A DNA stretch of 39,328 bases from Chitinophagaceae bacterium (lineage in GTDB: Bacteria > Bacteroidota > Bacteroidia > Chitinophagales > Chitinophagaceae). The notes below the pieces were generated by a model. That model saw nothing but the letters and a program-made list of their open reading frames with translations, made no database searches and was not told the origin of the DNA. Position 1 is the first letter of the stretch; each line of letters begins with the position of its first letter. Both the position numbers and the translations under genes were made by a program. The stretch is taken from NCBI GenBank assembly GCA_017998385.1, contig JAGODE010000009.1, forward strand, positions 1-39,328. The letters are read 5' to 3'. Positions 20,201-27,884 of this stretch are shown piece after piece.

Positions 20201-20411
20201 TCGTACACCTACTGCAAAAGAGCAGGAACTGCTGGGTAAGATGTATGATACCGAACTGGCTCATTATAAATCCCAGCCCGCCAAAGCACGTAAGCTGCTC
20301 GATGTGGGTGATGCGCCCTTCAGTACCCAAAGCGATATTATCAACCTGGCCGCCTGTTCAAATGTGGTCATGGCATTAATGAATACAGATGAATTCGTAA
20401 CCAGAAAATGA
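17214..20411 (+). CDS. PSD1-type protein: cytochrome c (PSCyt1) + DUF1549 + LamG-like + DUF1553
   Basis: This 1065-residue protein has an N-terminal hydrophobic signal or anchor (about 8-24). The PSCyt1 cytochrome domain has haem motif CFSCH at 62-66 and a likely axial Met in RMP near 115-120. DUF1549 (PSCyt2) starts about 168 and contains a second CxxCH, CAKCH, at 352-356. A LamG/concanavalin-like insert spans about 433-666 (SFSLWIKVP, KWYHIAVSYDG, KLYINGQPV). DUF1553 (PSD1) covers about 720-1060. The function is unknown; the family is abundant in Planctomycetota and Bacteroidota next to DUF1501 genes. The CxxCH motifs imply covalent haem and electron transfer in the periplasm, and the LamG-like module suggests carbohydrate binding. 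It starts the plus-strand arm and lies 6 bp before the DUF1501 gene. Confidence 0.93.
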   Translation: MKKRLNRPVLIGVLLFAAVLLIARMGFSGNLAIPDEVKAAMAALPDQLDYNIHVKKILSDKCFSCHGPDAAKQKGDLRLDVAKAAYGKTTESGRKAIKPGSLAKSDVAHRILSDDAEYRMPTPASHLSLTTEEKAILLKWIDEGAEYKPHWAFLPIEAHALPAVQNKSWVRNDIDRFVLNRLEKEGIEPSAEADKETLIRRVAFDLTGISPGIAEIDAFVKDTSPDAYERMVDRYLQSPHYGERMAAYWLDVARFADSHGYLDDKHRDASPWRDWVISAYNRNIPFDQFITWQLAGDLLPNATREQILATGFNRNQKQNSEAGIIPEEFRVEYNVDRTNTLGTALMGLTVGCAKCHDHKYDPISQKDYFSLYAFFNSTFELGSSNYGADNNIVPGPTLMLPTAEQETKVAELRQWLNRHTTAPVNNTATPAASLQDKMIANLSFDKVENISTSTGKKTETIPAMRNEVNPRLSAATHYVEQAEGKMGKSLLLDEQTGVNFPPYQVGAFERYEPFSFSLWIKVPKRYEESAILHHSDPRRYGFQGYDLLLKENKLNFRLMHAFPHDAISVLSKAALDSNKWYHIAVSYDGSSTAAGVKLYINGQPVQQEVEYDNLKKNIRPFPNVHKVVWFRGLAFGARELERTMKGAQLDEFYLFNNQLTDAEAAWLYQTVRLPVAARHTPAPSSADSIFIQRKNLADVYDSTKEVMVMGDLPQPRVTHVLLRGVYDSYGDVVQPATPASVLPFPDSLPKNRLGLARWLFLPQNPLTGRIAVNRIWEMYFGRGLVKTTDDFGNQGEMPTHPELMDYLALKYRKEGWNTKQLQKFILMSATYRQSSVIRPELLQVDPENKLLARSSRYKMPAEMIRDNALSVAGLLSSRIGGPSVYPYQPAGLWEALSDKSWRYVYKLSSGEDLFRRSIYTIVKRSSPPPYMLIFDAPDRNFCTVKRPVSSSPLQALVLMNDPTFVEASKFIAQRMLQEGGADMTARLGYGFRLITGRTPTAKEQELLGKMYDTELAHYKSQPAKARKLLDVGDAPFSTQSDIINLAACSNVVMALMNTDEFVTRK

Positions 20412-20417
20412 CGAATC

Positions 20418-21887
20418 ATGGATGAGATCAGTAAACATTTTTATAACAGCAGCCGCCGCGATTTTTTGCGCGGTTCGGCACTGGGCCTCGGCAGTATAGC
20501 ACTGGGCGGCCTGCTGGGCTGTGAGTCGGGTGTAAAGCAGGTGGTAAAAAAAATGGTGGCCGGTGAGCGGGATGAGAACCATCCGCTTATTAATCCGCAT
20601 TTTGTACCGCGTGCCAAACGGGTAATCTATCTGTTTCAGAGTGGCGGCCCCTCGCAAATGGAGCTGTTTGACTATAAGCCTCATTTATACCAGATGCACG
20701 GACAGGAAATACCTGCCAGCGTACTGGGTAATGGCCGCGTATCGGGCATGGTGTCGAATCAAAACGGTTTCCCGCTGGCGCAGCCTGCGGCCACTTTCAA
20801 ACAATATGGAGCCAGCGGCGCCTATATGAGCGACCTGGTACCGCATACGGCCGGTATCGTTGACGACATCTGTATTGTGAAGAGCATGTTTACCGAGCAG
20901 ATCAATCATGAGCCTGCAGTGATTTTTACACAGACAGGCAACCAGTTGAGCGGCCGCCCCAGCATTGGCTCCTGGCTCAGCTATGGACTGGGCAGTCTCA
21001 ATCAGAATCTGCCTTCCTTTATTGTAATGGTATCGAAAGGCGGCGGCGATCAACCCATCAGTAACCTGGCCTGGAGCAACGGCTTTCTGCCATCGCACCA
21101 CCAGGGTGTGCAGTTTATGCCCGGTAAGGATCCCGTACTTTATCTTTCTTCTCCCGATGGAGTAAACAGAATCGATCGCCGGCGTGCGCTGGATTATATC
21201 CGCCAGTTTAACCTGCTGCAAAAAGATAAGTGGCAGGATCCCGAGATAGACAGCCGCCTCAATCAATACGAAATGGCTTATCGCATGCAGATGGCTGTAC
21301 CCGAAATAGCCGATCTCAGCAATGAGCCTGATCATATCCTGGATATGTATGGCCCCGATGTACGCACTCCCGGTACATATGCCTACAACTGCCTCATGGC
21401 ACGCCGCCTGGCCGAAAAGGATGTGCGTTTTATTCAACTCTATCACCTGGGCTGGGATCACCATGGCAACCTGGCATCGGGTATACGCCGCGCCACACAA
21501 CAAACCGACCAGGCTTCGGCTGCACTGGTAAAAGACCTGAAGCAAAGAGGCCTGCTCGATGACACACTGGTAGTATGGGGTGGTGAATTTGGACGCACCA
21601 GTTTCTGTCAGGGTAAACTCACACCCACCGAGTTTGGACGCGACCACCACCCGCGTGCTTACAGCATCTGGATGGCTGGTGGCGGATTACGCAGCGGTAT
21701 GGTCTACGGAGAGACAGATGATTTTGCACACAATATTGTCAAAGATAAAGTACACGTACACGATTTTCAGGCGACCCTGCTGTACCTGCTGGGTATAGAT
21801 CATGAAAAATTCACCTACAAAAGCCAGGGACGCCGCTACCGGCTTACCGATGTATCGGGCGAAGTAGTAAAAGCCATCATTGCCTGA
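20418..21887 (+). CDS. DUF1501 family protein, Tat-exported
   Basis: This 489-residue protein carries a twin-arginine signal SRRDFLR (residues 12-18), then a hydrophobic stretch ending in LLGC (Cys35), so it may be a Tat-exported lipoprotein. The body has the DUF1501 features of the alkaline phosphatase/sulfatase-like superfamily: QSGGPSQMELFDYKP near the start of the mature part, LYHLGWDHHGN, VVWGGEFGRT and GRDHHPRAYSIWMAGGG. The His and Asp residues in these blocks could bind metal. The biochemical role of the family is not established. It follows the PSD1-type gene by 6 bp and ends 1 bp before the next ATG, so the genes are surely co-transcribed and the products probably work together. It should not be called a sulfatase without evidence. 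Confidence 0.93.
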   Translation: MDEISKHFYNSSRRDFLRGSALGLGSIALGGLLGCESGVKQVVKKMVAGERDENHPLINPHFVPRAKRVIYLFQSGGPSQMELFDYKPHLYQMHGQEIPASVLGNGRVSGMVSNQNGFPLAQPAATFKQYGASGAYMSDLVPHTAGIVDDICIVKSMFTEQINHEPAVIFTQTGNQLSGRPSIGSWLSYGLGSLNQNLPSFIVMVSKGGGDQPISNLAWSNGFLPSHHQGVQFMPGKDPVLYLSSPDGVNRIDRRRALDYIRQFNLLQKDKWQDPEIDSRLNQYEMAYRMQMAVPEIADLSNEPDHILDMYGPDVRTPGTYAYNCLMARRLAEKDVRFIQLYHLGWDHHGNLASGIRRATQQTDQASAALVKDLKQRGLLDDTLVVWGGEFGRTSFCQGKLTPTEFGRDHHPRAYSIWMAGGGLRSGMVYGETDDFAHNIVKDKVHVHDFQATLLYLLGIDHEKFTYKSQGRRYRLTDVSGEVVKAIIA

Positions 21888-21888
21888 T

Positions 21889-22938
21889 ATGAAAAGAAGG
21901 ACCTTTCTCAGAAACTCACTGGCATTGGGTGCAGCCGGGCTGGTGAGCTCGCCATTTAATATCATTCATGCCCAATCCCGTAAAGGCGAGATCATTGGTC
22001 ATGGCGATTTCCGCTACAGGATCAATGAGTCCTGGGGAAAGCTTGACCCCGCCGTAAATCCTGTTAAAGACTGTCATGAAATGGTGATGGACAGCCGCAA
22101 ACGGCTGATTATGCTTACCAATGAAACGCGTAATAATATTATTGTCTACGACAAGAGCGGCAAATTGCTGGAGACCTGGGGGCACCAGTTTCCCGGCGGG
22201 CATGGTCTCACCCTGCACAACGAAAACGGAACAGAATATCTTTATATAACAGATATTGACCTGGGTGAAGTATACAAGACCACCCTCGACGGCCGTGTAC
22301 TGCTTACAATCCGTCATCCCAAATTCATCGGCGCATACGGGGAATGTGATAAATTCAAACCTACCGAAACCTGTATCGGTCCCAATGGAGATATTTATGT
22401 GGCAGATGGTTACGGATCACAATTCATCCTGCAATATTCACCCAAAGGAGAATTCATCCGTAAGTTTGGTGGCGACAGTTACCGTGAGGATAATTTCAAA
22501 CAAGTGCATGGCGTAGCGCTGGATACACGCGATGCATCCAATCCGGTATTAATGTGCACCGACCGGATGAAGAATTGCTTTAAACGCTTTTCACTCGATG
22601 GTAAATATCTTGACTCTATCTATCTGCCCGGCATCTATATGAGCCGGCCGGTGATCGATGACGATATGCTCTATGCCGGTGTTTGTTTTTCGGCGCTCAA
22701 GCATCATATGCTCACTTACAATTCAGGTTTTGTAACCATTGTAAATAAGCAGGGCAGGGTAGTATCCAATCCGGGCGGCACACGCCCCCGTTACAAAAAC
22801 GGAGAGCCTGAACTCATGATGCAGGATAAGCCTGTCTTCAAACACTGCCACGATGTATGTGTGGATGATGATAAAAATCTCTACGTGTGCCAGTGGAATG
22901 CAGGAGGCACCTATCCTGTAAAACTGGAACGAGTATAA
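21889..22938 (+). CDS. Tat-exported NHL-like beta-propeller protein
   Basis: I place the start at the ATG 21889, one base after the DUF1501 stop; a TTG at 21880 is possible but would only add residues before the Tat signal. The protein has 349 residues and opens with the Tat signal KRRTFLRNS, followed by a hydrophobic segment ending near NIIHAQ. The mature part has NHL-type propeller blades (for example IYVADGYGSQFILQYSPKGE, FKRFSLDGKYLDSIYL, NLYVCQWNAGGTYPVKL). Several conserved-looking His and Cys residues (GYGECDKF, KHCHDVCVDDD) may bind a metal, as in NHL-fold lyases, but that is inference. The tight packing with the two neighbours suggests one complex or pathway. Confidence 0.85.
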   Translation: MKRRTFLRNSLALGAAGLVSSPFNIIHAQSRKGEIIGHGDFRYRINESWGKLDPAVNPVKDCHEMVMDSRKRLIMLTNETRNNIIVYDKSGKLLETWGHQFPGGHGLTLHNENGTEYLYITDIDLGEVYKTTLDGRVLLTIRHPKFIGAYGECDKFKPTETCIGPNGDIYVADGYGSQFILQYSPKGEFIRKFGGDSYREDNFKQVHGVALDTRDASNPVLMCTDRMKNCFKRFSLDGKYLDSIYLPGIYMSRPVIDDDMLYAGVCFSALKHHMLTYNSGFVTIVNKQGRVVSNPGGTRPRYKNGEPELMMQDKPVFKHCHDVCVDDDKNLYVCQWNAGGTYPVKLERV

Positions 22939-22961
22939 TTTAATGCGATAAAGAAACCGGA

Positions 22962-24359
22962 ATGCTGCTTAGCCTTGGCGAATGGATGAGTTATTTTGGA
23001 CATTTTCACCCCCTGTTTGTCCATTTACCTATCGGGATACTGATCCTGGTATTTGTACTGGAATATATTCAAGCCAGGTCAAAACAGCCTGATCTGCGGC
23101 GGGCTATATCGATTTCGCTGGCCGCCGGTTTCATCACAGCAGTATTTTCCTGTGTTGCCGGATGGCTGCTGGGGCAGGATGGAGGATATGCTGCAACCAC
23201 GTTGAAACTGCATCAGTGGATGGGCATCAGCCTTGCTGCCGTAACAGGTATAGGCTGGTGGCTGCAGAAATATGCTGCCCCCCGATTTTACCGTGTCATA
23301 CTCGGGGTAATTTTTCTTCTGCTCATGATCACTGGTCACTATGGCGGTAGCCTCACGCATGGTGATGATTACCTCACCGCCGGACTACCGCAACCCGTTG
23401 CAGGCTGGCTGGGGACAGAAGCCAGCAAAGATTCGGTCAAACCACGGGCACCCATTGCTGATATTAACCGGGCACAGGTATATGCTGATCTTGTAATGCC
23501 TGTATTGCAGGAAAAATGTTACAGCTGTCACAGCGCGCAGAAAATAAAAGGCGCATTGCGGCTCGACACCGAAGCCCTGCTGATGAAAGGGGGTAAACAT
23601 GGTCCGGTAGTAAAGGCAGGTGATGCCACTGGCAGCGAACTGATCAAAAGACTGCTGCTGCCTGCTGAAGATGATAAGCGGATGCCACCAAAAGACAAAG
23701 AGCAGCTTACCAAAGAAGAAATTGCCCTGCTGCACTGGTGGGTGAGTGCCGGACTGCCCATGAAACAACAGGTGGCAGAAATGAAACCAGACTCAGCTAC
23801 CAATCAATTGTTGCACACATTTGCCAGCGGAGCTACTACCGCCAGCACACCCGCACCGCTGTCGCCCGTACTGGAGACAAAACCGCCGGCTGCTGACTCC
23901 ATGGCAGTACAGGCATTAATCAAACGAAAAGTACTCGTAAGCCCCATTGCCAAAGAACAGACCCTGCTCGATGTGAGCTGTATTAATGCCGCCGATTTCG
24001 CCGATACAGATATGCCCTTGCTGCTGGCTGTAGCGAATAACATTGTTTTTCTTCAGGCAGAAAACACCCGGATCAGCAATGCGGGGCTAAAAGAGTTTAG
24101 CCGTTTTACCAACCTGGTACGGCTCAACCTTGCAGGCAACGGCATTACCGGCAGCGGCATTACACCCTTATTAGCACTTACACATCTGGAATATATTAAC
24201 CTTACAGGTACCCAGCTCGATGATGCGGGACTGATGCAGCTGGCAGGGTTACCGGCCCTAAAGAAAATATATGCCTGGAATACCCGTGTTACTACTGCCG
24301 GGGCAGCCGCCTTGCGCGCAAAAAAGCCGGACATACAATTACAGTTGGGAGCAGAATAA
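22962..24359 (+). CDS. Membrane protein: DUF2231-like helices + cytochrome c domain + LRR tail
   Basis: This 465-residue protein has four membrane helices near the N-terminus (about 12-38, 46-68, 80-98 and 106-125), with His residues in HPLFVHLPIG and GHYGGSLTHG that could hold haem or metal. A PSCyt1-type cytochrome domain follows, with haem motif CYSCH at 186-190 and likely axial Met241 in RMPP. The last 110 residues form leucine-rich repeats (NLVRLNLAGNGITGSGITPL, HLEYINLTGTQLDDAGLMQL). The build suggests an inner-membrane electron-transfer anchor whose LRR tail binds partners. It starts 23 bp after the propeller gene and ends the tight four-gene block. The domain calls are secure; the function is inferred. 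Confidence 0.87.
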   Translation: MLLSLGEWMSYFGHFHPLFVHLPIGILILVFVLEYIQARSKQPDLRRAISISLAAGFITAVFSCVAGWLLGQDGGYAATTLKLHQWMGISLAAVTGIGWWLQKYAAPRFYRVILGVIFLLLMITGHYGGSLTHGDDYLTAGLPQPVAGWLGTEASKDSVKPRAPIADINRAQVYADLVMPVLQEKCYSCHSAQKIKGALRLDTEALLMKGGKHGPVVKAGDATGSELIKRLLLPAEDDKRMPPKDKEQLTKEEIALLHWWVSAGLPMKQQVAEMKPDSATNQLLHTFASGATTASTPAPLSPVLETKPPAADSMAVQALIKRKVLVSPIAKEQTLLDVSCINAADFADTDMPLLLAVANNIVFLQAENTRISNAGLKEFSRFTNLVRLNLAGNGITGSGITPLLALTHLEYINLTGTQLDDAGLMQLAGLPALKKIYAWNTRVTTAGAAALRAKKPDIQLQLGAE

Positions 24360-24406
24360 ATAGTGAATACCGGTAATAAAGGTGAAGAAATAAGTGAAAG
24401 CTCTGC

Positions 24407-24435
24407 TTTGAAAGTCAATATATTGTGTAGGTTTT
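24407..24435 (+). promoter_or_regulatory. Possible Bacteroidota promoter before the second lyase gene
   Basis: TTTG at 24407-24410 and TAGGTTTT at 24428-24435 resemble the -33/-7 elements TTTG and TAnnTTTG (one mismatch). The 17-base spacer is slightly shorter than the usual 19-21. It lies in the 196-bp gap (24360-24555) between the cytochrome/LRR gene and the lyase gene. That gap holds no gene and only weak short hairpins (around 24430-24445 and 24508-24524). Confidence 0.3.
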
Positions 24436-24555
24436 ATAAAAACCCCTGCAATCATTTAAGATATTCTACCCGGCAACAGCGCAAATTTCCAAGATTTGTA
24501 AAATGCCGGTCTCCGTACCGGAGAACTCAGAACCAGATCGAAGATATTACCAGGT

Positions 24556-26505
24556 ATGCGGTTTGTTTGCCAATTGGTCCTTCTCTTGTTGCCCCCCCTT
24601 TTGCTCACTGCACAGGTGAAAAGGGATATGCTTATCCATGCCGCTACACCTGGTCAGCTGAATACTCATTTTGATCCCGCTGCCGCCAATGCACTTTATC
24701 CCGCGTACGAAAACAGGAAGGCCTGGGATTCCATCGCTCCCGCTTACAGGCACCAGCTCATCAGCCAGGGCGAGGAGGCGCTCGGTTACAAATGGCAGGT
24801 AGTGCCGGCTTCGGTATACCTGGAGTTTGTACGTACCGGCGAGCGTTATGTAATGGAAGATATTTTTAACCAGAATCTCAATGCCATCAAAAAACTGGCA
24901 TTTGCAGAGCTGGCCGAAGGCCGCAAACGATTCATTCCGCAACTCATCAACGGTGTATGGGCTATGTGCGAGATCACGAGCTGGTCTATTTCAGCAAGCA
25001 TCGGCCTGCAGAAAAAAGGGGCCGGCCTGCCCGATGTGGAAGAGCCAATTGTGGAACTCGGAGCCGGCATTACAGCCAATGCCATGGCCTGGACGTATCA
25101 CTTTTTCAAAAAAGCCTTTGCTGAAGTAAATCCGTTGATAAGTGCCCGGCTGAAGCAGGAGATTACCCGCCGCTTCCTCACGCCTTACTATACCCGCAAC
25201 GATTTTTGGTGGATGGCGCTTGACGGCCGTACCCGCATGGTGAATAACTGGAATGTATGGCTTAACTACAATGCGCTTACCTGTCTGCTTTTGGTAGAGG
25301 ATGACCGGCAAAAGCAGTTGGATGGCATTTACAAAAGCATGCGTTCGGTCGATCAGTTTATCAATTATTACAAAAATGATGGCGCCTGCGAAGAGGGCCC
25401 TGCCTACTGGTCGCACGCCGGAGGAATGTTGTACAACTACCTGGCACTGCTAAAACAGGCTACCGGTGGGTTTGTCAATCTGTTTGACAGTACACTTATC
25501 CGCAACATCGGCAGCTATATCTGCAAAGCCTATATCGACAGCAATTATTATCTCAACTATGCCGATGCATCGGCCCGCCTGAGGGGAGATGCCGGCCTGA
25601 TCTACCAGTTTGGAAAAGCATTGCAGGATAAAACTATGACTGGCTTCGGTGCTTACCTGGCCAGACAACAACACCTGGCAGACAGTTTACCTGCCGATAC
25701 GTATTATGGAATGCTGCGGCATTTGTTTGGTGCAGACGAAATGCTGGCAGCTACCGCGCAACCTCCTTACCTCCGCGATGCCTGGATGCCGGAAACGGGT
25801 ATAGCTGTGGCACGCGATGAATCAGGTAGCGCCAAAGGTTTTTATTTCTCCGCACTGGCCGGCCACAACGACGAAAGCCATAATCACAACGATGTTGGTA
25901 CCTGCGTACTTTTTTATAATGGACAACCCATACTGATAGATGTTGGCAACGAAACCTACAACCGTCAAACTTTCAGCGCCGAACGATACAGTATCTGGAC
26001 AATGCGCTCGGCTTACCACAACGTGCCGCTGATTAATGGTGTGGAGCAGAAGGAAGGCAAAAGGTTTACTGCAACCGCCGTGCAGTTCAATTCATCGGGC
26101 ACGCAGGCGAGCTTCACCGCAGATATTGCGGCAGCCTATCCCGAAGCAGCAGCAGTAAAAAAATGGAAACGGAGCTATCAACTGAAACGAAAAAAATCAT
26201 TCCTGATCAGCGATCGGTACAGTCTCACTACCAACAATGGTAAGACAGAACTGCATTTTATGACCAGTGCACAGGTGCAGGTGGTCAAAGATGGCTTACT
26301 CAGGTTTACAATAGGAGAGGTAAGCCTGGATATGACCTACTCTCCTAAATTTTTTCAGGTAAAACTGGAACCTGTGGAGGTCACGGATAAAAAACTACTG
26401 CAAAGCTGGCCACCTGTCATTACCCGGCTGGTATTGCAGCTTACTAACACACAAACAGAAGGAAATACAGAACTGCTTTTTCGACCGTCGAAACAGCCTT
26501 ATTAA
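24556..26505 (+). CDS. Heparinase II/III-like polysaccharide lyase (plus-arm paralog)
   Basis: This 649-residue protein has a signal peptide ending at LLLTAQ. It shares long, near-identical blocks with the lyase at 4517-6457 along its whole length, including the active-site regions NNWNVW (230-235), EEGPAYWSH (279-287) and SHNHND (441-446, His442/His444). The paralogs differ in the segment between the toroid and sandwich domains (about 385-410) and in the loop after FWWM (residues 217-220). Both key Tyr and His sites are intact, so both should be active lyases acting on a uronate-containing glycan, perhaps on different linkages or in different compartments. It lies 10 bp upstream of the GH88 gene, which acts on lyase products; this supports a lyase-then-hydrolase order. 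Confidence 0.88.
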   Translation: MRFVCQLVLLLLPPLLLTAQVKRDMLIHAATPGQLNTHFDPAAANALYPAYENRKAWDSIAPAYRHQLISQGEEALGYKWQVVPASVYLEFVRTGERYVMEDIFNQNLNAIKKLAFAELAEGRKRFIPQLINGVWAMCEITSWSISASIGLQKKGAGLPDVEEPIVELGAGITANAMAWTYHFFKKAFAEVNPLISARLKQEITRRFLTPYYTRNDFWWMALDGRTRMVNNWNVWLNYNALTCLLLVEDDRQKQLDGIYKSMRSVDQFINYYKNDGACEEGPAYWSHAGGMLYNYLALLKQATGGFVNLFDSTLIRNIGSYICKAYIDSNYYLNYADASARLRGDAGLIYQFGKALQDKTMTGFGAYLARQQHLADSLPADTYYGMLRHLFGADEMLAATAQPPYLRDAWMPETGIAVARDESGSAKGFYFSALAGHNDESHNHNDVGTCVLFYNGQPILIDVGNETYNRQTFSAERYSIWTMRSAYHNVPLINGVEQKEGKRFTATAVQFNSSGTQASFTADIAAAYPEAAAVKKWKRSYQLKRKKSFLISDRYSLTTNNGKTELHFMTSAQVQVVKDGLLRFTIGEVSLDMTYSPKFFQVKLEPVEVTDKKLLQSWPPVITRLVLQLTNTQTEGNTELLFRPSKQPY

Positions 26506-26515
26506 ATCTTATTGC

Positions 26516-27814
26516 ATGAAAAGATATGCTACACTCTTATTGGGTCTCACCGTTGTGCTGGGAGCATCGAAGTGTCCGGATAATGAAACAAAATTTGTAA
26601 ACGATAATATGCAGTCTGCCGGCAACCAGGTCAAACTGCTGCTGAAAGATGCGGGGACGGGCAACAGGTTTCCCCGTACTATTAACAGCCAGGGCAAACT
26701 GGTATCTACCAGTATGTACGACTGGACTCCCGGATTTTTCCCCGGCAGCCTCTGGTATTCGTATGAATATTCGCAGGATCCGGCATTGAAGCAGGCTGCT
26801 ACGCAGTGGACAGAAAAGCTGGAGCCGCTGCGCGACTTTAAGGATCATCACGATCTCGGTTTTATGATGTACTGCAGCTATGGTAATGCCTACCGCCTAA
26901 CCGGCAAAGAGGCCTACCGCGAAAACCTGATACGGGCCGCCCGATCACTCTGCACCCGTTTTGATGCTGTGACCGGTTGTATCAAGTCATGGAACAGCTT
27001 CAAGTCGTGGCATGGCGATAAGACGTATAATTTTCCGGTGATAATAGATAACATGATGAACCTCGAGCTGTTGTTCTTTGCAACAAGGGTTACGGGTGAC
27101 AGCTCTTTTTATAAAGTAGCCGTTACGCATGCCAATACCACGCTCAAAAATCATTTCCGGGAAGACTTCAGTTCGTATCATGTAGTATGTTATGATACGC
27201 TTACGGGTAAGGTGCTTGCACAGGAGACCGCACAGGGCTATGCAGATAATTCTACCTGGTCGCGCGGCCATGCCTGGGCGATCTATGGATATACCATGTC
27301 TTACCGCGAAACGCAGGATCCTAAATACCTCGATGCCGCCATTCGGCTGGCAGACTGGTATCTTAATAACAAAAACCTGCCTGCCGATAAAGTGCCGCTC
27401 TGGGATTTTAATGTACAGCAGAAAGGGTATACACCAGGTATAAAATCAAATGCCAATGTGGTGAATAAACCTTATCGCGATGCATCGGCAGCCGCTATTA
27501 CCTGCTCTGCCTTATTTGAACTGAGCACATTTGCCGGTAATAAGAATGAAGGCTACCGCGCTGCAGCCATTTCCATGCTGCATTCACTGGCTGGCTCTGC
27601 TTATCGCGCAGATGCAAATACCAATGGAAATTTTCTGCTCCGGCATAGTGTGGGCAGTATTCCCCATGACACCGAAATTGATGTGCCATTGGTGTATGCC
27701 GACTATTATTTCCTGGAAGCATTGCTGCGGTATAAAAAATTGCTCGGAGGCGCTACCCAACTGGTATCCTATACTGATCCCATCTATGACAGAAAGCCGG
27801 CTGCTGCGCCCTGA
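26516..27814 (+). CDS. GH88 unsaturated glucuronyl hydrolase
   Basis: The protein has 432 residues with a hydrophobic N-terminal export signal; a Cys at about residue 20 is not in a canonical lipobox. It has the alpha/alpha-barrel layout of GH88. DHHDLGFM places the conserved Asp at 113, equivalent to the general Asp of HDxGF in the family, and IDNMMNLELL places the second catalytic Asp at 178. Other family blocks are YDWTPGFFPGSLWY and TWSRGHAWAIYGYTMSYRET. GH88 removes the 4,5-unsaturated uronic acid from the non-reducing end of lyase products by vinyl-ether hydration. The gene follows the lyase by only 10 bp, so the pair probably forms a processing step. A terminator follows at 27820-27862. 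Confidence 0.94.
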   Translation: MKRYATLLLGLTVVLGASKCPDNETKFVNDNMQSAGNQVKLLLKDAGTGNRFPRTINSQGKLVSTSMYDWTPGFFPGSLWYSYEYSQDPALKQAATQWTEKLEPLRDFKDHHDLGFMMYCSYGNAYRLTGKEAYRENLIRAARSLCTRFDAVTGCIKSWNSFKSWHGDKTYNFPVIIDNMMNLELLFFATRVTGDSSFYKVAVTHANTTLKNHFREDFSSYHVVCYDTLTGKVLAQETAQGYADNSTWSRGHAWAIYGYTMSYRETQDPKYLDAAIRLADWYLNNKNLPADKVPLWDFNVQQKGYTPGIKSNANVVNKPYRDASAAAITCSALFELSTFAGNKNEGYRAAAISMLHSLAGSAYRADANTNGNFLLRHSVGSIPHDTEIDVPLVYADYYFLEALLRYKKLLGGATQLVSYTDPIYDRKPAAAP

Positions 27815-27819
27815 TGATG

Positions 27820-27862
27820 CAGGTGCCGGTCTGTAAATAGCTGCCGGCACCTGGTCGTTTTT
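27820..27862 (+). terminator. Intrinsic terminator after the GH88 gene
   Basis: A perfect 10-bp GC-rich stem (CAGGTGCCGG at 27820-27829 with CCGGCACCTG at 27844-27853) with a 14-base loop is followed by GTCG and five T. It starts 6 bp after the GH88 stop and ends 23 bp before the MFS gene. It probably reduces read-through from the cytochrome/lyase/GH88 genes into the transporter. Confidence 0.65.
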
Positions 27863-27884
27863 CCTACCACCACAAACGATTGGC

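Noticed and set aside
20685..21650. A 321-codon minus-strand open frame antisense to the DUF1501 gene
   Set aside because: It lies wholly inside a gene with strong family signatures, has no recognisable domain, and is explained by codon bias of the plus strand.
20418..21887. DUF1501 protein as a sulfatase
   Set aside because: It shares only the superfamily look; the Cys/Ser-x-Pro-x-Arg formylglycine motif of type I sulfatases is not seen.
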